Assembly: GCA_913009575.1 (NCBI GenBank)
Contig: CAJVWH010000007.1
Span: forward strand, 1 to 33,179
Reading direction: 5' to 3'
Length of the DNA: 33,179 bases
Origin: an uncultured bacterium
GTDB lineage: Bacteria > Patescibacteriota > Minisyncoccia > UBA9983
Below, one piece after another: positions 28,051-33,179 of the stretch; within the stretch, counting starts at the first letter, position 1, and each line of letters starts with the position of its first letter. Below the pieces are notes generated by a model that was not told where the DNA came from, did not search any database, and saw only the letters and a list, made by a program, of their open reading frames with translations. The position numbers were made by a program, and so were the translations under genes.

Positions 28051-29328
28051 ATGCTGCAATCCGGGTTATTCACAAAAACACGAAGGGAGGCGCCCAAAGA
28101 CGAGGTGGCGAATAACGCGAAACTGCTGATTCGCGCCGGTTTTGTCCATAAGGAGATGGCGGGCGTTTATTCGTATCTTCCGCTCGGGCTTCGCGTTTTG
28201 AACAATATAAACGAAATCATAAGAAAAGAGATGGATGCGATTGGCGGGCAGGAATTGTTTTTAACCGCGCTTCAGGACAAATCCGTTTGGGAGAAAACAA
28301 ACAGATGGGATGATTCGGTGGTGGATAATTGGTTCAAAACAAAGTTGAAAAACGGCTCCGAACTCGGTTTGGGCTTTACGCATGAGGAACCGCTGACGAA
28401 ACTGATGAGAGAACATATCAATTCCTTTCGCGACCTGCCCGCCTATCCGTATCAAATTCAGACAAAATTCAGAAATGAAATTCGGGTGAAAAGCGGAATA
28501 ATGCGCGGCCGGGAATTTTTAATGAAAGACCTGTACTCATTTTCAAAAAACGAGGAAGAGCACAATTCTTTTTATGAAAAAGCGAAAGAGGCGTATGGAA
28601 AAATTTTCAGCTCCGTCGGTTTGGGGGATATAACCTATGTCACTTTCGCCTCGGGCGGGAGTTTCAGCAAGTATTCCCATGAATTTCAAACGGTATGCGA
28701 GGCGGGCGAGGACATCATTTATGTTTCGGAAGATAAAAAAATAGCGGTTAACAAAGAAGTTTACGATGAGAAAACGCTTGAAGATCTCGGTTTGAAAAAA
28801 GAAGAATTGGAAGAACGCAAGGCGATTGAGGTTGGTAATATATTCAGTCTGGGAACGAAATTTTCCGACGCTTTCAATCTTGATTACACGGACGAAAACG
28901 GGGAAAAACATCCCGTCATTATGGGCAGTTATGGGATTGGCCCCGGGCGGTTGATGGGAGCGATAGTGGAGATTTTTTCGGATGAAAGGGGGATTGTTTG
29001 GCCGGAAGCTGCGGCTCCGTTCGCGGTCCATTTGCTTTCGCTCGGGGATTCGGTTTCCAAGACGGCGGATAAAGTTTACAATGATTTGCGCGAGGCGGGG
29101 GTGGAAGCGCTGTATGACGACAGGAAAGACGCCACCGCCGGAGAAAAATTCGCCGACGCCGATTTGATAGGCATTCCGTGGCGCTTGGTCGTAAGTCCGA
29201 AAACAATAGAGCAAGGCAAAGTAGAAGTCAAGAACAGGAGAACGGGAGAGATAAAGATGATGGAAGAAAAAGAACTTGTAAAATTATTAATAACGCTTAA
29301 TGTTAAGCCGGCAGTTAAATTATGTTAG
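28051..29328 (+). CDS. proS: Prolyl-tRNA synthetase without the editing insertion
   Basis: A 425-aa class II synthetase charging tRNA-Pro. Motif 1 region LPLGLRVLNNINEIIRKEM, motif 2 FRNEIRVKSGIMRGREFLMKD and motif 3 GSYGIGPGRLMGAIVE are present, with the anticodon-binding domain at ~325-425 (VHLLSLGD...DDRKDATAGEKFADADLIGIPWRL). The E. coli enzyme is 572 aa because a ~180-residue editing domain sits between motifs 2 and 3; here motif 2 leads into motif 3 with only ~100 residues, so deacylation of Ala-tRNA-Pro would need a separate factor. Its last 7 nt overlap mreB. Confidence 0.97.
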   Translation: MLQSGLFTKTRREAPKDEVANNAKLLIRAGFVHKEMAGVYSYLPLGLRVLNNINEIIRKEMDAIGGQELFLTALQDKSVWEKTNRWDDSVVDNWFKTKLKNGSELGLGFTHEEPLTKLMREHINSFRDLPAYPYQIQTKFRNEIRVKSGIMRGREFLMKDLYSFSKNEEEHNSFYEKAKEAYGKIFSSVGLGDITYVTFASGGSFSKYSHEFQTVCEAGEDIIYVSEDKKIAVNKEVYDEKTLEDLGLKKEELEERKAIEVGNIFSLGTKFSDAFNLDYTDENGEKHPVIMGSYGIGPGRLMGAIVEIFSDERGIVWPEAAAPFAVHLLSLGDSVSKTADKVYNDLREAGVEALYDDRKDATAGEKFADADLIGIPWRLVVSPKTIEQGKVEVKNRRTGEIKMMEEKELVKLLITLNVKPAVKLC

Positions 29329-30374
29329 ACAGATTTTATAATTTATTTTCAAATGACATAGGAATAGATTTAGGGACGGCAAATACACTGGTGTATGTGC
29401 GGGGGCACGGCATTGTCATCAATGAACCGTCAGTGGTGGCGATTAACCAGAAAACGGGGCAGGTGGTGGCGATTGGCAATGAAGCGAAAAGAATGGTTGG
29501 CAGAACTCCCGGACACATTACGGCAGTCAGACCGCTTGTTGAGGGAGTGATTTCCGACTTTGAAATTACAGAGGAGATGCTCGCGTATTTTATCAGAAAA
29601 GTTCACAAAGACACCGTAAAACTTTTTGTCAGGCCGAGAGTGGTGGTGGGTGTCCCTTCCGGCATAACCAATGTTGAAATAAGGGCGGTGCGCGACGCCG
29701 CCAAAAACGCGGGAGCAAGGGAAGTTTTTATAGTTGAAGAGCCGATGTCCGCGGCAATCGGCGCTCGTCTGCCCATTCAGGAGCCAATTGGAAATATGAT
29801 TATTGATATTGGGGGAGGAACAACGGATATCGCGGTTATTTCCTTGGGCGGTATCGTTACTTCAAAAAATGTGCGCATTGCCGGCGATAGGCTTAATTAT
29901 GATATTATTCAATACGCGAGAGATGAATTTAAAATTTTACTCGGAGAGAAAACCGCGGAGGACGTGAAAATTACCATTGGTTCAATAACGCAAAAAAGCG
30001 ATGGTATGGAAGCCACTATTCGCGGCAGAGATTTGATTACCGGACTGCCGAGAGAAGTGGTGGTAACGGATACCGATATCCGTGAAGCGATTATTAAATC
30101 AATACATACTTTGATAAGGGCAATCAAAGAAGTGATAGAAGAAACTCCGCCGGAACTTGTTTCAGATATCATGCATCGCGGCATTATGCTGGTTGGAGGG
30201 GGCTCCTTTTTAAAAGGGTTTGACCGTCTCCTTGAATCCGAAATCAAAATACCGGTTCATATAATGGAAGACCCTCTAACAGCGGTGGTCAGGGGCACGG
30301 GAATTATTTTGGAGGATATAGACAATCTTAAAGATGTTTTGGTGCAACACGAAGATGATATCCCTCCGCAATAA
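29322..30374 (+). CDS. mreB: Rod shape-determining actin homologue MreB
   Basis: A 350-aa actin-like ATPase that forms membrane-bound filaments guiding lateral wall synthesis. GIDLGTANTLVYV is phosphate motif 1, DIGGGTTDIAVISLGG phosphate motif 2 and GGGSFLKGFDRLL the adenosine motif. The N-terminal MLDRFYNLFSND is a short amphipathic stretch consistent with membrane contact. The length is typical. The start codon lies inside the last codons of proS, and the end overlaps mreC by 20 nt, so these genes are translationally coupled. Confidence 0.98.
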   Translation: MLDRFYNLFSNDIGIDLGTANTLVYVRGHGIVINEPSVVAINQKTGQVVAIGNEAKRMVGRTPGHITAVRPLVEGVISDFEITEEMLAYFIRKVHKDTVKLFVRPRVVVGVPSGITNVEIRAVRDAAKNAGAREVFIVEEPMSAAIGARLPIQEPIGNMIIDIGGGTTDIAVISLGGIVTSKNVRIAGDRLNYDIIQYARDEFKILLGEKTAEDVKITIGSITQKSDGMEATIRGRDLITGLPREVVVTDTDIREAIIKSIHTLIRAIKEVIEETPPELVSDIMHRGIMLVGGGSFLKGFDRLLESEIKIPVHIMEDPLTAVVRGTGIILEDIDNLKDVLVQHEDDIPPQ

Positions 30375-31173
30375 AAAAAATGTAAAAAAACGGATGATTT
30401 TTTTAGGTATGATTGCCGCACTCTTTTTGATTTTGGTGATTTTTAAAAATTTTACCGTCAACATCATTTCGGAATCCGCCATGATTATCGGACACCCGTT
30501 TTTTCAAATGAGCGGGTCAATTGAGAAATGGCTCGGAGGAAAGATTTTTATCATTAAAGAAAAAAAATCTCTTGAGAAGGAAAATATCAGACTCAAAGCC
30601 AAAATCGCCGAACTGGAAGCGAAAAGTTTATTCTACAAAATTATAGAAAAACAAAACGAGGAATTAAAATCAATTTTACTGCGTCCGAATCTTTTCGCCC
30701 AAAAGAGCAAAAAAGAATATTTAGCCGCTTCAATTTTGAGCCGCCCCCCGCAATCGCCCTATGATATTTTAATTATAGACGCCGGTTCAAATGAGGGTGT
30801 TGAGAAGGGAATGACGGCAACCGCCTATGGAAATGTTTTTTTAGGATATGTTTCTGAAGTTTTTTCAAAAACAAGCAAGATTAAAATGATTTCTTTTCCA
30901 AAAGAAGAAATGAATGTTTCAATCAATAATTCGGAAGGTGGAGAGGTTGCGGCTGTTGCTATTGGCGCCGGAGGGGAAAATTTTGAGATTACACTCCCTC
31001 GTTCCGTCAAAGTGTCTTCCGGGGAAATAATCAGGACTCTCGGTATAAACTCGTTAGTGTTGGGAATTATTGAGCAAATTAAAATAGACCCCGCTAACCC
31101 ATTTCAAAAAATCCTATTTCGTTTACCCGTCAACATTCGCGAACTCCAGTATGTAACGATAAAATTACACTAG
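30355..31173 (+). CDS. mreC: Rod shape-determining protein MreC
   Basis: A 272-aa bitopic protein; the ATG at 30355 was chosen over one 21 nt upstream because it gives the basic head RNKKNVKKR directly before the membrane helix (MIFLGMIAALFLILVIF). A coiled coil (~65-105, EKKSLEKENIRLKAKIAELEAK) is followed by the two beta-barrel lobes (AASILSRPPQSPYDILIIDAGSNEGVEKGM and VLGIIEQIKID) typical of MreC, which links MreB to the periplasmic synthases. Its stop codon is the first three bases of a hairpin repeat flanking the RAYT element, and its last two codons are part of the repeated 36 bp, so the original C-terminus might have been altered by insertion. Confidence 0.95.
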   Translation: MISLRNKKNVKKRMIFLGMIAALFLILVIFKNFTVNIISESAMIIGHPFFQMSGSIEKWLGGKIFIIKEKKSLEKENIRLKAKIAELEAKSLFYKIIEKQNEELKSILLRPNLFAQKSKKEYLAASILSRPPQSPYDILIIDAGSNEGVEKGMTATAYGNVFLGYVSEVFSKTSKIKMISFPKEEMNVSINNSEGGEVAAVAIGAGGENFEITLPRSVKVSSGEIIRTLGINSLVLGIIEQIKIDPANPFQKILFRLPVNIRELQYVTIKLH

Positions 31174-31197
31174 CAACGAAGTCCGGTGTCGTAGCTA
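31162..31197. repeat. 36-bp repeat with REP-like hairpin, left copy
   Basis: Exact match to 31922-31957 in the same orientation. It contains the mreC stop codon (31171-31173). Confidence 0.95.
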
Positions 31198-31199
31198 TT

Positions 31200-31904
31200 T
31201 CATTCAATGATTATATTACTTATCTCTTCCAATGTTTCTTCGGACCATTCCCGCAAAAATGATTCATATTCTTTCTTATTGTTGAATTGACCAAGAATTA
31301 TCTCTTCCCCTGAAATTATCGGGTCCGTGTGTTTTTCAGAAAGAAAATGCCTTAGGCTGGACCATGAATAATTTAAAAGTTTTTTCTTTTTATCGTTCCA
31401 GTTTTCCAATTTATGTTTTCTCCATTCTTTTCCGGTTATGATGTCCAAGGGATTAAGGTGTATGTACACAGAAAGATGAAGTAAATATTCATTTGTATCA
31501 ATATGTTTAGAATTAAAACGACTTTCAAATAATGGTCCGCGTCTGTCAGTTTTAATGTTTACATATTTCGCGATGGAAGTATTACATTTACGGACAAAAT
31601 CGGTAATTCCATTGTTTTTCAATTCCTTCAATAAAAGATGGTAATGGTTCGGCATAACACAATAAGACAAAATATCTACTAATTTTTCTCCTCCCGCGGC
31701 GATCTCGGTGGCTTTTTCTGGTGTTGAGTATTGGCTGGTCCTTAGATAATCAAAAGCATCGCCGGATTTTGTAGAGTTGGCCAACAAAAAAGCCAACATA
31801 AGCCTGTTTATGTTTTTGGAATACTTGAAATGTGGCGTGCTTAATAACGTTCTAATGTATATATGATAATATTCATTTGGAGCAAATTTCACTTTTCTTA
31901 ACAT
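31200..31904 (-). CDS. REP-associated tyrosine transposase (RAYT, Y1/HUH family)
   Basis: A 234-aa single-strand DNA transposase. The ATG at 31904 was selected because an extended -10 (TGTGG plus TACAAT) ends 7 nt upstream; the longer frame runs back through the promoter. HUH-type motif MPNHYHLLLKE (H87, H89) and the catalytic tyrosine Y114 in SIAKYVNIK, followed by RRGPLFESRF, are the RAYT signature. Length and the C-terminal helical region fit. RAYTs are domesticated IS200/IS605 relatives that act on REP palindromes and usually are single-copy. It lies opposite to the mre operon, between mreC and mreD. Confidence 0.93.
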   Translation of the reverse strand: MLRKVKFAPNEYYHIYIRTLLSTPHFKYSKNINRLMLAFLLANSTKSGDAFDYLRTSQYSTPEKATEIAAGGEKLVDILSYCVMPNHYHLLLKELKNNGITDFVRKCNTSIAKYVNIKTDRRGPLFESRFNSKHIDTNEYLLHLSVYIHLNPLDIITGKEWRKHKLENWNDKKKKLLNYSWSSLRHFLSEKHTDPIISGEEIILGQFNNKKEYESFLREWSEETLEEISNIIIE

Positions 31905-31911
31905 AATGATT

Positions 31912-31917
31912 ATTGTA
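31912..31917 (-). promoter_or_regulatory. -10 box of the RAYT gene (leaderless)
   Basis: On the minus strand: TTGTGG, TACAAT, then 7 nt to the ATG. The same layout as gap and the toxin-antitoxin promoter. Confidence 0.65.
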
Positions 31918-31921
31918 CCAC

Positions 31922-31957
31922 AAATTACACTAGCAACGAAGTCCGGTGTCGTAGCTA
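31922..31957. repeat. 36-bp repeat with REP-like hairpin, right copy
   Basis: Exact match to 31162-31197, located between the promoters of the RAYT gene and mreD. Confidence 0.95.
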
Positions 31958-31983
31958 AGGTGGAAAAGGGGAGTGAGGTGTGG

Positions 31984-31989
31984 CATAAT
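31984..31989 (+). promoter_or_regulatory. -10 box of mreD-mrdA (leaderless)
   Basis: TGTGG, CATAAT, 7 nt, ATG. This internal promoter would keep mreD and mrdA expressed despite the antisense insertion upstream. Confidence 0.6.
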
Positions 31990-31996
31990 TTCAATA

Positions 31997-32260
31997 ATGT
32001 GGAAACGGATTTTTGCCGACATCATTTTATTTCTTTCGCTTTTTTTTGCACCATGGTACGTGGCGGCCGTACTGGGAGCTGTTTTTATAATCATTTTTCC
32101 ACGATTTTGGGAGGCGGCCGTACTGGGTTTATTTTTAGACTCATTTTACCATTCGTATCAATTGGGACAGCTCATTTACGGGAGGTTTGGGATTTTTACG
32201 CTTTCGGCGCTTATTCTACTCGTCACCGTGAGCGTGATTAAAAGAAGGATACGGATATGA
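31997..32260 (+). CDS. mreD: Short MreD-like membrane protein
   Basis: An 87-aa, very hydrophobic protein between mreC and mrdA, the usual mreD position. About three membrane segments are visible (FADIILFLSLFFAPWYVAAV, WEAAVLGLFLDSFYH, GIFTLSALILLVTVSVI). MreD is normally ~150-170 aa with more helices, so this is a compact or partial version; sequence similarity is weak and the assignment rests mainly on position. Two AAVLG segments come from a short DNA repeat (GCGGCCGTACTGGG near 32063 and 32114). The start was chosen for the -10 box 7 nt upstream. The stop overlaps the mrdA start (ATGA). Confidence 0.7.
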   Translation: MWKRIFADIILFLSLFFAPWYVAAVLGAVFIIIFPRFWEAAVLGLFLDSFYHSYQLGQLIYGRFGIFTLSALILLVTVSVIKRRIRI

Positions 32261-33021
32261 AAAAAAGAAAAAAAGAGCCGCAAATTTATCCCGATGAAGT
32301 TTTTTTGGATGCCGAAAACATTCCAAACTTTGACAGAGGGCGGTTTGAGGGAAAAATAGAAAAACCGATAGACAAGAAAACTTTTTTTATGGTCAGTGTT
32401 TTTTTTGGCGCCATCGTCCTGATTTTTTTGGGTAAGATTTTTTCCTTGCAAGTATTGCAAGGAAAAACATTTGCTTTTAGAAGTGAAAATAACAGATTGA
32501 TGCCTATCTCAATTCTTCCCAACAGGGGAATAATCTACGATAGAAATAATAATAAATTAGCATGGAACGGCCCGAACTCAAGAGTTTATCTGAACTTGCC
32601 CGGAATGGCCCATGTTGTCGGTTATGTCGGATTTCCGACGAAAAATGATTTTCAAAATAACGACAAAACTTTATCTAAAGAAACTCTCGGCAAAGATGGA
32701 ATTGAGAAAAAATATAACTCTATTTTATCGGGTGTTTCCGGATTAAAATTAATTGAAGAAGATTCACAGAACAACATGGTATCCGAAAGTGTCCAAAAAA
32801 ATCCAAAAAACGGAGGCGATATTGTTCTCTCCATTGACTCCGGAATTCAGTCCAAATTATTTAAAATAATAAAATCCGTCGTTAAAAAACGAAGTTTTCA
32901 CGGGGGTGCGGGAATAATATTGGATGTCAATAACGGTGAGATTATATCCTTAGCCAATTATCCGGAATATAATTCAAAAATTCTTTCAGACGGCAAGCCG
33001 ATAAATAAAATAAAGGGATTC
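32257..33021 (+). CDS. mrdA: Penicillin-binding protein 2, N-terminal part (3' truncated)
   Basis: The first 255 residues of a class B PBP that cross-links peptidoglycan during elongation. A cytoplasmic head (1-40), one membrane helix (~43-62, FFMVSVFFGAIVLIFLGKIF), then the PBP dimerisation domain: ENNRLMPISILPNRGIIYDRN, MAHVVGYVG, LGKDGIEKKYNSILSG, DIVLSIDSGIQSKL and GAGIILDVNNGEIISLANYP are typical. The transpeptidase domain with the SxxK serine lies beyond the contig end. Residues after position 33021 (RSEEHTSELQSH) are translated adapter, not protein. It ends the proS-mreBCD-mrdA operon. Confidence 0.95.
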
Positions 33022-33104
33022 AGATCGGAAGAGCACACGTCTGAACTCCAGTCACACTGATATATCTCGTATGCCGTCTTCTGCTTGAAAAAAAAAAAAA
33101 AAAA
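33022..33104. other. Illumina TruSeq adapter plus poly-A (sequencing artefact)
   Basis: AGATCGGAAGAGCACACGTC starts at 33022; the 66-nt adapter ends at 33087 with barcode ACTGATAT, followed by 17 A residues. It is the reverse complement of 13-78. Confidence 0.98.
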
Positions 33105-33179
33105 TAATACACATCTACACAAAAGAACAACAGATATACATTTATTCCGTTGTTATACACATATTTACATTCACAAGCA
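33105..33179. other. Low-complexity read-through noise after the adapter
   Basis: 75 nt, rich in A, T and C, after the poly-A. Fragments such as AATAATAC and ATCTACAC loosely resemble a degraded P5 adapter. No genomic content can be supported. Confidence 0.85.

Larger units (their letters stand above)
31162..31957. mobile_element. RAYT element bounded by 36-bp repeats (REPtron-like)
   Basis: A minus-strand REP-associated tyrosine transposase gene is bracketed by an exact 36-bp direct repeat (31162-31197 and 31922-31957). Each copy contains a 27-nt imperfect palindrome starting TAGCAACGA and ending TCGTAGCTA, with a GTAG tetranucleotide as in known REP sequences. Removing one repeat plus the gene (760 bp) would restore a continuous mreC-mreD junction. 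Confidence 0.8.

Noticed and set aside
31906-32241. 111-aa plus-strand frame across the mreD region
   Set aside because: It runs through the RAYT promoter and the 36-bp repeat, has biased composition, and the competing frame has membrane helices, a promoter and an ATGA overlap with mrdA.
1-33179. Alternative genetic code (UGA = Gly, as in some candidate phyla)
   Set aside because: TGA acts as the stop of prfA, RAYT and mreD, and no conserved protein needs an in-frame TGA.

Overview
The window looks like a metagenome-assembled contig from a small-genome bacterium, most likely of the Candidate Phyla Radiation (Patescibacteria, Parcubacteria-like). This is inferred from trimmed-down translation factors (RF1 of 240 aa, EF-Ts of 150 aa, ProRS without the editing insertion), a free-standing four-helix-bundle protein, many secreted Gly/Asn/Thr-rich or GWAW-repeat proteins, and almost no biosynthetic genes. 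The standard genetic code is used, and TGA serves as a stop. Both ends are artefacts: positions 1-78 and 33022-33104 are an Illumina TruSeq P7 adapter in opposite orientations and 33105-33179 is read-through noise. The biological sequence is 79-33021, and its first and last genes are truncated by the adapters.

Layout. 79-5756: two large surface proteins (a NVGIGT-repeat protein with a peptidase-S74 chaperone domain, and a double LamG protein). 5763-6747: a DUF6922/AbiEii-type toxin-antitoxin cassette. 6789-10996: gap, a four-helix-bundle gene, rpiB, rplY (L25/CTC) and a lytic transglycosylase, separated by a family of AT-rich repeats. 11093-12030 (minus strand): rpmE-prfA. 12174-13247: a secreted GWAW-repeat protein. 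13322-17427: rpsB-tsf-(small membrane protein)-tRNA-Thr-holB-like-frr-rseP, a conserved translation/envelope gene order. 17614-27855: an accessory block with a receiver-domain pair, a palindrome-promoter-terminator locus that may make a small RNA, three secreted proteins sharing one Asn/Gly module, a subtilase, and a three-gene exported operon with a LysM protein. 28051-33021: proS-mreB-mreC-[RAYT element]-mreD-mrdA, the cell-shape operon, interrupted by a REP-associated transposase.

The most striking whole-window pattern is start-site architecture. At least nine genes, including gap, rplY, rpmE, rpsB, proS, mreD, the toxin-antitoxin cassette and the transposase, have a -10 box ending 6-9 nt before the ATG and no Shine-Dalgarno, which implies leaderless mRNAs. 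Several use the same extended -10 (TGTGG followed by TATAAT-like). By contrast, the accessory genes at 17614-18329 and 25137-27855 have strong Shine-Dalgarno sequences and real leaders. The second theme is palindromic repeats: related palindromes sit in intergenic DNA and inside the coding sequences of rpiB and the holB-like gene, and a RAYT gene is flanked by 36-bp repeats that contain an imperfect hairpin.
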